From Cacajao melanocephalus (lineage: Eukaryota > Chordata > Mammalia > Primates > Pitheciidae): a stretch of DNA of 64,000 bases. The stretch is taken from NCBI GenBank assembly GCA_963573385.1, contig CAUYLG010026630.1, forward strand, positions 1 through 64,000, read 5' to 3'. The position numbers and the translations under genes are program-made. The notes below the pieces were generated by a model. That model did not search any database and was not told where the DNA came from. It worked only from the letters and a program-made list of their open reading frames with translations. Below, in pieces: positions 36,356 to 49,150 of this stretch. The stretch's first letter is position 1; each line of letters starts with the position of its first letter.

Positions 36356-37589
36356 ACCAAATCATTTCATTATAAATATTCTGGTTTCATCCTACTTTGC
36401 AGAGTTAACAAGGGAGGTTAGGCATTCCATATCTACTTGCGTAGTTCCAGCAACTGGGTTACCCTTTCCTCCTGAGGAAAACCCATCTGTTTTTCATTAC
36501 TCTCATTTTTTGAAAGATCTCCTTTCTCTTGATCCAAAATCCAACCCTTGATAACTTCTGCTTATATTTTTCTATTTCTGCCTTCTAGAAATGTGCAAAA
36601 TAAATGAAATTCCTTTTCAACCAAATGACTTTTGAGTTACTCCAAACTTTTATCTGTTTTATGGTAACTAATCCTTTCTAAAATACTTAGAACATATACT
36701 TTCTAGTCTCCTCATCATGACGATTTTTTTTTAACTCTGGAAATATATTAGTTGTCAAAGACATCTTTTTTGTGTGTCTAGTACAGTGCTTATAAAAATG
36801 TGTTTGATTTTATGTTTATCTATCTCTCCTATTAAATTATGTGCTTCTTCAGAATAGAGAGGGGATCATAATATTTATTTTTTGTTTGTTTCCCTGAGAC
36901 TTAATATAAATCTTAGAACATATAAAAACCTTTAATATCACATGTTTAGTACATTAAAATATTAATTGGATTTAACACTAAGCAGCATCTCTAAAATTGA
37001 TATTTAATTATAGCAATTCAATTTTTAGAGTGAAACAGGCTACAGTTCAACTTGATCATTTCTTTAGTCAATGCTATGATGTAATAAAAGGCTCTTAAGT
37101 TGCAGACAGAAGGGAGACATTGTCCTCCAAAGCTAATGGTAGAATTTAAAAAGATTTCACAAGAGATGTGACAGGTTATTTTATCCGGAATTGGAAGGAA
37201 AATTATGCTTATATATAAAGCAAAAGTTGTAAGAGTTCAATTCTACAAAATATATTGGAACTATATTATGTAAAGTTTTAGACATTGGGAAAAAAATGGC
37301 TAGGACTTCAGCTTATAGACAATAGCGACAAGCAAAAATTGCTAAGCAGAAAAGCTATGTGATAATATTTATGATTTCAGATATGACCCTGAAGCCAACA
37401 AGCCCATTCTAAATGTTTTTCAGGTTTCCAGAAGCAAGATGATAAGCACCTGAACAAGATTATTGATATTCTGAAAGGGGAGCAGAGGTGAAAGTCGTGG
37501 ACACGACAAAGAGGAGGAAGAGGTGCTTTTGGGATGCTATGTGAGTCTCCCATGAAGGTTAAGGACATGTACCAAATAATGGAAGGACT
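36356..37589. other. No recognised gene or repeat
   Basis: AT-rich, unassigned. Nothing gene-like seen. Confidence 0.35.
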
Positions 37590-37735
37590 TTACTCCATTG
37601 ATTTGTTCATTTAACAAATATTTATTAAATGTTCACTATAGATATGGTCCCTGTTCTTATGCAGCTTACAGTGTAGTGTGGGAAAGGGTACAATTTGTAA
37701 GGAGTAAAAGTAAAGTAGGATCTGTTATAAACTGG
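37590..37735 (-). mobile_element. L2 LINE 3' end, antisense (part 1)
   Basis: 'TTCATTTAACAAATATTTATTAAATGTTCACTATAGATATGGTCCCTGTTCTTATGCAGCTTACAGTGTAGTGTGGG' is the antisense L2 terminus and 3' UTR. A related L2 segment resumes at about 38555. Confidence 0.75.
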
Positions 37736-38554
37736 GCCAGCTTCACAGGCACACAGCCAGTACATTCACACAAGGCCATATGCTCAGAAGAGCCAAGCTC
37801 TTGGAGTTTAATGTTCTGCATTCATTGTCCTGAAATGCTTAATAATTTTCTCTTTAAATCTGTGTTTTACAATTGCTATCTGGTGAGACAATGGAGCTTG
37901 TGTTGGGGTTTGAAGCTTCAGCTTTCATGCAGTCCTGCCTTTCCCTTCCTCTCCCACATCTCCAAGAAGGTTCTCAGCTGCCTGTTCTCTGCAGTGTGGT
38001 TCCCCAGACCCTGCCTGGCCCTCTTCTTCCTGCCCCAACCACTGCCACCCTCCAAGTGAGTGGCAATCGGTCTCAGTAGCAGAAGGAGGCCTGTCCTCTG
38101 CAATTTCCTCCAGAGAGCACCTGGGCGTGAGAACAAGGACAATTGGGTGGATGCACACCTAATGGTTTCTTGGCAGGCATGGTGATGCTGGTGGGAGCCG
38201 CAGGAATCTCTGCCCCAGAGGGCAGTGCCATGGTAAATTGGTCAGGTGACTTGGTGGGTGCCTCACATCTACCCTCTAGCAAGCATGTCCCAGAAGGGAT
38301 ATTGCAACTTCCTGGGGGTTACTTATCCACTGTGTATGGAGGTGGTGGCCCGTGGAAGGGGAGACTGATTTCCCCTGTGACAGCCAGGCCTTGAATTCTT
38401 GTTTTGCACAAGGATCTGCAGGTAATATAGTAGGCGCTGATTATAAAACAGCTGAAGTTAGGGACAGTCTGTAAGTATACAACCCAGTAGGGAGTGTGGG
38501 GGCCTGGTAGTTTCCCCAGACATTTAATCTGAGACTATATCTAAGAATTAATAA
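37736..38554. other. GC-richer segment between two L2 parts, origin not identified
   Basis: The first part ('CTTCACAGGCACACAGCCAGTACATTCACACAAGGCCATATGCTCAGAAGAGCC', 'CCTGAAATGCTTAATAATTTT') resembles a dispersed mammalian repeat I cannot name. 37900-38400 is G+C-richer than its surroundings and carries overlapping open frames up to 153 codons on both strands without recognisable domains. Its position between two L2 segments suggests an insertion or an exapted region. Confidence 0.35.
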
Positions 38555-38720
38555 GAATTACCCAGGCAGAAAGGAGGATGAAGACAGTTCCAGAAAGAAG
38601 AAATAACATATGAAGGCCCAGGGTTGAATCAGAGCCCAGCAAGTGTTCCAGGAACTAAGACAAGTTGAGTGTATTGGGAGTGGAAAAGGTGAGCAACGCG
38701 GAGGCAAATGGCAAGTCACA
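38555..38720 (-). mobile_element. L2 LINE ORF2 3' part, antisense (part 2)
   Basis: 'CAGTTCCAGAAAGAAGAAATAACATATGAAGGCCCAGGGTTG' and 'GTTCCAGGAACTAAGACAAGTTGAGTG' match the antisense L2 block 'GCATTCCAGGCAGAGGGAACAGC'..'GAGGAAC'. It is probably the continuation of 37590-37735. Confidence 0.6.
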
Positions 38721-39620
38721 GTTAGAGTGGAGGTCAGTAGCTCTGCCAGACAACAAAGGGCTTGGGAAAACAGCTGGAGGAGTAGCAAAATTAAAAGAGT
38801 GTTGTCTCCCAGTGTTTGCTGTGTTTAAGATCCATCTTACCTACCCTGTACCTGTAGAGAGTCCATTTTTGACATTTAAGTAAAGGATGTTCCAGTATTC
38901 TCTGTAATATGTTGTGTTGTTGGAATAAGCCCATCATCCTCCCCTTGTCAAACTTGGATCCTGAATCCTTGTCACCTATGAATGTGATGAAAGGTGCCCT
39001 TTTTCCTCAGATTTCTGCAAACTGGACATTCTGAGGAAAAGTGCTCATCGTGAAATAAAACGGTTACAAGTTTATCTTGTGCCTCATTGCCAGCCTCTAC
39101 TGAGAGAAATACTGTAGTTATTTCACCCAAACTCTCCCCAGGAGATTGTGTTATGCAAAAGTGAAGTGAATTGACCTTAAGACTGTACCAAATAAATGTC
39201 TCCAAGTTGCAACAAAGCATATTTTTCAGAATTGACATAAAGTAGATTTTTTTCCTTAGTAAGGATTGTTTTTATCACGTTGACATCTAGTTTATTACAG
39301 CTAACTTTACAAAACCAGTTTCTAAAGAGCTTTTTACCTAAATCAGTTGCCATTTTATATAGATAAGATGAGAAAATGCTGAAAAACTATGTTTTTTTTC
39401 TCTCAAAGGTTTTTCAAAATAAAATCACATCATGAGTTCTTTACCACCAGGAATCAGCATAATTACCTCAGACTTTCAAGGGAACAGATATTCCCAGCAA
39501 TTGGTTTAATTCAGGCTTAGAACTGTTTTCCTTGTCCAAATTGCTAGTTCATTTTCTCTATCCTTGATATACTTTTTAATGGAAAGGAATCTATTTCCAT
39601 CATTGACTTGTAAGAATATA
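38721..39620. other. No recognised gene or repeat
   Basis: Unassigned sequence. No coding evidence. Confidence 0.35.
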
Positions 39621-39818
39621 ATTGAAAAATAATTAGCAAAGCTTTTACAATGAATACAGGAAAGAGAAAAGATACACACACATATATATATACATACATA
39701 CATACTCTGGAAGATATAGGTATATATATATTATATCTACCTATCTATCTATTTATCTATCTGTTATCTTTTCTCTCTCCTGCATTCATTGTAAAAGCCT
39801 TGCTAATTATTTTTCAAT
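39621..39818. repeat. Inverted duplication, 54-bp arms around a 90-base microsatellite loop
   Basis: The arm at 39621-39674 and the arm at 39765-39818 are reverse complements at 51 of 54 positions. All three differences are transitions. The loop (39675-39764) is made of CA, TA, CATA and CTAT/ATCT repeats. Folded, this is a long stable hairpin. Confidence 0.93.
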
Positions 39819-39904
39819 TTATATACATATATGTAATATATATATGCCTCTGGTCTGGTATATATGGTCTGGTATCCAATAAATTCCACAAAAAAATGGA
39901 AAAG

Positions 39905-40110
39905 AGAACTTTTGTGGCACTTTTAACATGCACCAGACAAGTTAGATATGATTATTCCAACTTAATATTCACAGCATCCCAATGTTATCTAAAAGAAAAA
40001 TGAGATAGAAAGGGTTCAATAAACTTGCCCAATCTGACATGAGAGTTACTGATAGAGCCAAGCCTTAAATTCAAGTGTGTCGTAATGCAAATTCTTTGCC
40101 TCTTCTGTCT
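39905..40110 (-). mobile_element. MIR SINE, minus strand, degraded
   Basis: 'CACTTTTAACATGCACCAGACAAG', 'CTTAATATTCACAGCATCCCAATGTTATCT', 'AATGAGATAGAAAGGGTTCAATAAACTTGCCCAATCTGACATGAG' follow MIR antisense order with strong divergence. Confidence 0.65.
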
Positions 40111-42039
40111 CATGTTAAAACACTGAAAACTAATGGAATAGAATTCTGTGACTGAGGTATAATTTGCAAGAAGAAAGTCATGTTTATTTATTTAGTCAAT
40201 GGGAAAGATTTTAAATCAATGTATTTTTGCCTTGCTGTAATAATTATTTGCTACACAGTGTTTAACTAACTTTATCGTTATCTATAATATGATTTGATTA
40301 AATCATGTCTTTAACTTTTATTTTAGGTTAAGGGCTATATGTGCAGGGTTGTTACATAGATAATTGGATGTCATGGGGGTTTGGTGTACAAATTATTTGT
40401 CACCCATGTAATAAGCAGAGTGCCCGATAGGTAGTTTTTTATCCTTCATTTTCTCCCATCCTTCACCCTAAAGTAGGCCCCAGTATCTGTTGTTCCCTCC
40501 TTTGGGTTCACATGTACTCGTGTTTAGCTCCCACTTATAAGTGAAAACATGTAGTATTTGGTTTTCTGTTCCTGTGTTAATTTGCTTAGGATCATGGCCT
40601 TCAGCTGCATCCATGTTGCTACAAATGTCATGATCTCATTTTTTAATGGCTACATAGCATTGTATAGTGGATATGTACCACATTTTCTTTATCCAGTCTA
40701 CCACTGATGGTCAGTTAGGTAGATTTTATGTCTTTGCTATTTTGAATAGTGCTGCAATGAACATATGCATGAATGTGTCTTTAGGGTAGAAGGATTTATA
40801 TTATTTTGTGTATATATCCAATAATTGGATTGCTGGGACAAATGATAATTCTGTTTTAAATTCCTTGAGAAATCACCAAGCTGTTTTCCACAATGGTGAA
40901 CTAATTCACACCCTCATCAGTTAGTGCATAAAAATTTCCTTTTCTTTACAACCTCACCAGCAGTATTTGTTGACTTTTTAATAATAGCCATTCTGACTGG
41001 TGTGAGATGGTATCTCATTGTCGCTTTGATTTGCACTTCTCTGATTATTGATGCTCAGCATTTTTTTCATATGCTTGTTGGCTGCATATATGGCTTCTTT
41101 TAAAGAGAGTGTTCATGTCCTTTGCCAACTTTTTAGTGGGGTGGTTTATTTCCTGCCTGTTAATTGAAGTTCCTTATAGATTCTGGATATTAGATCTTTG
41201 TCAAATGTACAGTTTGCAAATATTGTCTTCTGTTCTGTAGGTTATCTGTTTACTCTCTTGATAGTTTCTTTTGCTGTGCAGAAACTGGTTAGTTAAATTA
41301 GGTCCCATTTGTCATTTTCTGTTTTTTTTTTGTTGTTGTTGTTGTTTTTTTGCCATTGCTTTTGGTGTCTTTATCATGAAGTCCTTGCCAGGGCCTACAT
41401 CCAGAATGGTACTTCCTAGGTTATCTTCTAGAGTTTTTATAGTTTTACGTTTTACATTTAAGCAATTAATCTACGATGAGTTGGCTTTTGTATATGGTAT
41501 AAGGAAGGAATTCAGTTTTAATCTACATATGGCTAGCCAATTATCACAGCACCATTTATTGACTAGGAAGTCCTTTCCCCATTGCTTGCTTTTGTCAGCT
41601 TTGTTGAAAATAAGATTGTTGTAAGTGTGCAGCATTATTTCCGGGTGCTCTATTCTGTTCTGTTAGTCTATGTGTCTGTTTTTGTATCAGTACTATGTGG
41701 TTTTGGTTACCATAGCTGTGCAGTATAATTTGAAGGTGGGTAATATGATGCCTCCAGCTTTGTTCTTTTTGCTTAGGATTGCCTTGGCTATTTGGGCTCT
41801 TTTTTGGTTCCATGTGAATTTTAAAATAGTTTTTCCTAATTCTGTGAAGAATGTCGTTGGTATTTTGATAAGAATAGCATTGAATCTGTAATTTGCTTTG
41901 GGCAATGTGGCCATTTTAACCATATTGATTCTCCCTAGCCATGAGCATGGAAAGTTTTTCCATTTGTTGTGGCATCTCTGATTTCTTTGAGCAGTGTTTT
42001 GTAGTTCTCATTGTACAAATCTTTCGCCTTCCTTAGCTG

Positions 42040-42109
42040 TATATATACATATATATATATATATATGTGTGTGTATATATATATATATACACACACATAT
42101 ATATATATA
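42040..42109. repeat. (TA)n(TG)n(TA)n(CA)n(TA)n palindromic microsatellite in L1 ORF2
   Basis: The tract has a GT run (42066-42074) mirrored by an AC run (42089-42097) about a centre near 42081, with AT runs on both sides. It is therefore close to a perfect palindrome. In the L1 consensus this position holds ordinary ORF2 sequence, so the tract is a post-insertion expansion. Confidence 0.93.
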
Positions 42110-43916
42110 GTGGCTATTGTGAATGAGATTGCATTCTTGATTTGGTTCTCAGCTTGGATCTTGTTGGTATATAGAAACGCTGGCAATTGTTGTACATTGA
42201 TTTGTATCCAGAAATTTTGCTAAAGTTGTTTATCAGCTCAAGGAACTTTTGGGCAGAGACTATGGGGTTTTCTAGGTATAGAATCATATCACCCGCAAAC
42301 AGAAATAGTCCGATTTCCTCTCTTCCTATTTAAATGCCTTTTATCTCTTTCTCTTGCTTGATTTCTCTGGCTAGGACTTCCAATACTATGTTGAACAGGA
42401 GAGGTGCGAGTTTTGTCTTGTGTTAGTTTTCAAGGGGAATGCTTCCAGCCTTTGCCCATTCAGTATGATGTTGGCCATGAGTTTATCATAGATGACGCTT
42501 ACTATTTTGAGGTATATTCCTTCATTGCTTAGTTTGTTGAGGGTTTTTACATAAAGGGATGCTGAGTTTTATTGAAAGCCTTTTCTGCATCTATTGAGAT
42601 GATCATGTGGTTTTTGCTTTTTGTTCTGCTTATGTGATGAATCACATTTATTGTTTTGTGTATGTTGAACCAATCTTGCATCCCAGTATAAAGCCTACTT
42701 GATTTTGATGGATTAGCATTTTTGATGTGTTGCTGAATTTGGTTTACTAGTTTTGTTGAGGATTTTTGCATCTGTGTTCATCAAAGATATTGGCCTGAAG
42801 TTTTCATTTTTGTTGTGTCTCTGCCAGGTTTTGGAAACAGGATGATGCTAGCCTCATAGAATGAGTTAGGGAGAAATGTCTCCTCTTGAATTTTTGGAAT
42901 AGTTTCAGTAAAAATGGTACCATCTGTTCTTTAAACATCAGGTAGAATTAACTGTGAATTCGTCTGCTTCTGGACTTTTTCTTATTGGTAGGCTTTTTGT
43001 TACTGATTCAATTTCAGAATTCATTATTGATCTATTCAGGGATTTAATTTCTTCCTGGTATGCTTCCAAGAATTTATCCGTTTGTTCTAGTTTGTTCTAG
43101 TTTTTCTAGCTTGTGTGCATAGAGGTGCCCATAGTAGCTCTGACATTTTTTTTTATCTCTGTAGGGTTGGTTACAATATCCCTTTTATCATTTCTGATTG
43201 TGTTTATTCAGAGCTTTTCTTATTTTTTTACACTAGTTTAACTAGTGATCTATCAGTCTTATTTATTCTTCCCAAAAACCAACCAACTCCTGAATTCATT
43301 GATCTTTTTTATGTTTTTTAACATCTTGGTTTCTTTTTCAGTTGTCTTTTGATTTTGGTTGTTTCTTATCTTCTACTAGCTTTGGGGCTGGTTTGCTTTT
43401 CTTTCTCTATTTCCACTAGGTATGATGCTAGGTTGTAAATGTGAGATTTTTCTAACTTTTAATGTGGGCATTTAGCACTATAAACGTATGTCTTAACACA
43501 ATCTTAACTGCGCCCTAGAGATTCTGATACGTAGTATCTTTGTTCTCATTAGTTTCAATGAGTTTCTTGATTTATTTCTGCCTTAATTTCATTTCTAACC
43601 CAAAAGTAATTCAACAGCAAGTTGTTTAATTCCCATGTAATTCCATAGTTTTGAGCAGTTTTCTTTGCTAAGGATTGTTTTATGGCCAGTTGTGGGGTTA
43701 ATGCTAGAGTGTGTGCCCTGTGCAGATGACAATAATGTATATTCTTTTGTTTTGGGTGGAGAGTTTGTAGATGTTTTTTTAAGTCCATTTGGTCAAGTGT
43801 TGTGTTCAGGCCATAAATATGTTTGTAAGTTTTCTGCCTTAAGAATATGTTTAATACTGTAAGAGGAGTGTTTAAGTCTTCTACTATATTTCATGGTTAT
43901 CTAAGTCTCTTCATAG

Positions 43917-44226
<310 letters not shown>

Positions 44227-45274
44227 CAAACTTTCTTTAGGAATCTTGGTGCTCCTATTTTGGGTGCATATATATTTAGGATAGCTAGGTCTTCTTTCAA
44301 ATTGAACCCTTAACCGTTATGTAATACCCTTTGATTTAAAAAAAAAATCTTTGTTGGCTTAAAGTCTGTTGTGTCTGAAATTAGAACACTAATCCTTGCT
44401 TTCTTCTGTTTTCCATTTGCTTGATAGATTTTTCATTATGGCTTTACTTTGAGCCAATAGGTGTCGTTGCATGTGAGATGAGGTCTCTTGAAGACAGCAT
44501 ACCATTGTGTCTCGCTTCTTTATCTAACTCACCATTCATTCAAGGTTAATATTGATACATGCAGATTTCAGTCCATCATCATGTTGTTAGTTGGTTATTA
44601 TGCAGACTTAATTGTGTGGTTGCTTTATAGTGTTAATGGCCTATGTTCTTAAGTGTGTTTTCAAAGTGGCTGGTAATGGTCTTTTGTATCCATATTTAGC
44701 ACCCCCCTCATGACCTCTCATAAGGCAGTTCTGGTGATAATGAATTCCTTTAGCATTGGCTTGTCTGAAAAGGACCTTTGCTTGTGAAGCTTAGCTTGGC
44801 TGGATGGGAAATTCTTGGTAGGAGTTTCTCTTTTATATGAATGGTGAATAAAGGCCCCCAGTGTCTTCTGGTTTGCAGGGATTTTGCTGAAAGGTCTGCT
44901 GTTAATATGATGGGGTTCCCTTGGAAGGTGTCCTTCCCCTTTTCCCTAGTGCCTTTAATCATTTTTTCTTTCATTTTAACCTTGGGGAATCTGATGGCTA
45001 CATGCCTTGGGGATGGTTACCTTCTGTAATATCTTGCAGGGGTTCTCTGCATTCCTGAATTTGAATGTTGGCCTCTCTAGTGAGGTTGGGAAAATTTTCA
45101 TGGACCATATCTTGAAATATGTTTCCAAGTTACTTGCTTTCTCGCCTTCTCTTTCAGAAGTGCCAATAAGTCATAGATTTGGCTGCTTAACATAATCTCA
45201 TATTTCTTAGAGATATTGTTCATTGTTTAATCTTCTTTCATTCTTTTTTTCCAACTATGTTATTTTAGAGAACT

Positions 45275-48200
45275 GGTCTCCAAACTCTGACATTCTTTCC
45301 CCACTGTGGTCAGCCATACCCATGCAGAATTATGGTAAAGATCACATACCAAAAAACAGAACAATTTCCATTTACTGAATGCTGGTAACCATACTGGGCT
45401 CTACATTCATGAATATTCTCTGGTGTGGAAAGCAATAGTGCAGTTTGAAAAAAAATCAATGTTGATACCTGGGGGAAATGCAAGTGAGATAGACTAGGAA
45501 AGGGAAAAGAGAAAGGGAACTCAGAAGTCCAAGTTCAAGTATACCCTCCAAGAGATCAGGGAAAAGATGAAAGTGTAGAATGAGTAAGGTTATGTGAAAT
45601 TTAATGAAAAAAGAAAGCAAAATTGCAATAGCAACAGTATCACAAGCATAACCCATAAGTGTAAGTGTACTGAGTTCTGCATTCACCCTGAGATGCATGC
45701 CAAACCCAAATTTCCCTTTTCCAACTAAACAATCACAAGTTCTTTATCTGCTGCAAATTAGATGCTGAAGGATAGAGAATAAAGCAGTGAAGAGTCTGAA
45801 GTTCAAAACACAATGCACAAAACATTTTATGACTGCTTACTACTTGCTGTATCTTGGTCATAAAGAGAAGCAGTAGGAAGAAAATTATACTAGGAAAAGA
45901 TATCTGAGAGTTGAAAAGCAGCTCCCGAGAATCAACCCAAATATATGTTTTCATGTTATTTGTGTTGCATGCTTCCACTTTAAGTCATAGGTACTTGCAT
46001 GTCAAAGGTACTCTGTAAGTGCTAAGTTAATCAAACAGAATGAATGGCGAGAGGGAAGATGGGAGTCATTTAGAAGAAGAAACAAGAAGGAAATTTACTT
46101 TTACATAGGTGGGAACATGGTTCAGGGTTCTTTACATTGGCTAAAAAGGACGAAAAGTAATAAAGAGAGAAGGGTTGCCAATCACACAAATGTAAATGTT
46201 CAAAAATATATGAGATTTGGGGTGGAAGATGTATGATCATATGTGTGATTTCCTCAATGAGAGGAAATATCGGATTTATGAATATACTATGCTCCATTTT
46301 CATCTGTAAGACGAATTTGAAAAGGAAATATTATTTTGGGTCATGACTTATTTTCTGCATATAATAAGAATAGTTGGAAGATGTTAACTGCATAAATAAA
46401 AAATGTAAAAAGGAATTTGATGTGTGCTGGGTAGAAAGCAGGGGGGCACAAAAAGTAATATGTGGTCACATTTCGTCACAAACAAATCCAAAATACAGGC
46501 ATGAAAACTGTTTATTAATTTCTCGCTGCATGACACGAGTGGCTTAATAAACTCTTTCCAGGCCGAAGCATCTTTATCTGAAAAATGAGAGGATTAAATT
46601 AGGTTATCTCTAAGTTCATTTAAATTTTTTTTAAAAAATCTATTTAGTTAAACCGAGTAGCAGTGTGTAATGTATTTAAAAGGAAATGGACTAGTCAGTT
46701 GGCAAGATCTGTGTGAAAGAATTATTATTGTGCTATGTGGAAAAAGATTCTGCCTTTTTAAATAAGACGAGTAATGACAAATTAATTTTCATGCAGGTTG
46801 AAAATGTGGCAGATGTGTATGGAGAATGAGAAAATTGCTATTATAATAGAGATGACTTAAATTATGATATGAGGGTGATAAAGAAGAAGGAATGTTTTCT
46901 GTCCTTTCAAGATGTCAAAGCTTAACTGAACATGTTTTAAAAAATGAAAATAAAAGTCTCATTGCAAAGAATAAATTTACTTCTCTAGTAGAGACTGTTA
47001 ATTGCAGAATCTCAATACTACCATCTTCTTCTTCTTTATTAACCAAGTCTCAATCACATTTGGTTAAGAAATAAAATACTACACGTCCATCATCCCCTGA
47101 AGCAAAATAAGCTTATATGTCTAAGTCTTGCCCAGTGATATGTAAGCTTACTATTTTGTGACAGTCTTTCTGGGAAACCTGCTTAAAGGGAGCCAACTAA
47201 GTCAAGGAGGAGGGATAATTGTTTACCCTTCCCCACCTCTTCCTGCTACCACAGAAGGGATGGCTGGAGCAATAGTAGCCAATTTAGACTATAGATAAAC
47301 TCAAAGAAGAAAGCTCCATGCTAAAAATGGAATATAGGAAGAAATAGACTGTATCACTGATAATATCCTGGTGCCACTAGAATGATTTATCTTCAAACTT
47401 CTCTTGTAACTGAAGGAAAAGTAAACTTCTGTCTTGATTAAGACACTCTCATTTTCATTATTATTTCCTTCCCTAGTTATACACATTTAAAGCTTATTCC
47501 AGTGGATTTAGTTCTTGGAAGTAAGATTCTTCAAGTATCAGAAACTAAAATGTGGCACTAAATATGTAATGGAAGCAGAGCTGCATAGGTGCATAGTAAT
47601 GACTCAGGTAATGAAGCTGAAAATCTCAGGATTTTTATTATAAATCTATAAAATATTTAGTCAAATCATCACCTGCCACATATTGGAAGCCAATCACATG
47701 TTGCCAAAGGCTACATATAGTATTAGAAGAAATGCTAAAAGATTGGTATGGGTTGTTGGAAAAATCCTAGAATGATAAATTCAAGGTGGAACTAACTACC
47801 TGGCCAGTATCAGAGTTGAAATGCAAAGACATGCACCTTTGCTAAGAAAGGTACTCTTTGCCTATGACCTGCAGTCTCCATTGACTGAAAGTCTAGTAAT
47901 TTGAAAACTTTCATGGTTGAAAAGGCCTACTGCCTGTACCCCAAATTGAAACAGTTAAAAGAAGTGTCTGAAAATTCTAGTCTTAGCAATAAATATGACT
48001 TTTGCGACACCAAGCAAAAATTGTTAGCCTGCTGGCAAAGATAATGCATTACTTCATATGTTCTCAACGCAGCAGACAGCAAGCTGAAAATTATTTAGAT
48101 GGGCAGAGCACAGAGGTCTGTAAATAAAAGACCAGAGTCTTCAAGCTTAATAATTCCATTTACCCAAGATCTTTGGCTGTGTTTATTCATACTTGCAGAT

Positions 48201-48589
48201 GACCAAAAACAACTATGCTGAAAGTCTATCATACTTTTTAGGGTATCTTACTGTCCAAAACTAATCCAGTGGGTCATGATCCCATACTAACAAGAAGTGG
48301 CTTGCTACATATGTGAAGTCCTTAGTAAAGATATTCTCCTGAATGTCTGTTTCAGATGTGGCCACAGAGGACAACAGAAAAGGAAGACCCTCCTGAAGAG
48401 CAAATCCAGGGGCCAAGGAAGAAAATAAACAAGAGAATTTTTATTGAAGAGCAGAACCTGAGATTGCCAAATGGATCAACTAAATAACTCACGCCACAAC
48501 TGGGGCAGTGAGCCCTCACCATTTCTTCTCAGCAAGAGTTGGCTGCTATACAACCGGAAAGGTTATTCATGTCTTAATGTTAATAAAAT
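45275..48589. other. No recognised gene or repeat in 3.3 kb
   Basis: AT-rich, unassigned. A small MIR-like patch (ATCTTTATCTGAAAAATGAGAGGATTAAATTAGG) sits near 46570-46605. Open frames of 60-80 codons have no motifs. Confidence 0.3.
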
Positions 48590-49150
48590 TATCTAAGTAA
48601 CTGAACCATGAGGAGCCAACCTGAGGCCTGATGAGGGAGACCATACATCATCCAGAGAGAATGAACTTGGAGCAGGATGCAAAGACTGCAGAGGAGAAAT
48701 CAGGGTTTTTCTGCTGGAGGAGGAAGCAGAGGGTACATAGACATAAGGTATCCAAAGAAGCCCACTATAGAAGCTGGAAGAGTGCATATTTATTCTCAGT
48801 TCTTCACTCCTTCCTATGCAGTAGAGCAGAGAAAATCGAGTATACCTGTGACTTGCTTTGATCAATGGAAAGTTAGAGGGGACAGGAGCACAGACTTTAA
48901 ACATGTCCATATGTGACTTCTGTGCCTACCATGAGAACATGCTCCATAACTGTTAATTCAGGGAGAAAGAGGAGATGTGGTGCAGACCCTTAGCCAATCC
49001 CAAGGGCTGGGTTCAAGGGTAGCCGACACTCATACTAGAGGAGAAATGTTCCCTCTGATGTACAGACACATGACTGAGTAAAATCAATGCATGTTGTAAA
49101 CCATTGCATTTCAAGTTGTTTGTGATGCAGCAACCTGGCTAATAAAGCAG
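48590..49150 (+). mobile_element. MLT1-like MaLR LTR, plus strand
   Basis: 'GACTTGCTTTGATCAATGGAAAGTTAGAGGGGACAGGAGCACAGAC' is a typical mid-LTR block of MLT1-type LTRs. 'CATTGCATTTCAAGTTGTTTGTGATGCAGCAACCTGGCTAATA' occupies the terminal position. The left limit is uncertain and may be as far right as about 48770. Confidence 0.6.

Noticed and set aside
37598..38142. 153-codon plus-strand frame and overlapping minus-strand frames
   Set aside because: It begins in antisense L2 and changes character midway; frames overlap on both strands as expected from higher GC content.
41693..41923. Minus-strand frame resembling reverse transcriptase C-terminal text
   Set aside because: It is a piece of the dead L1 ORF2; neighbouring frames are broken, so no functional enzyme.
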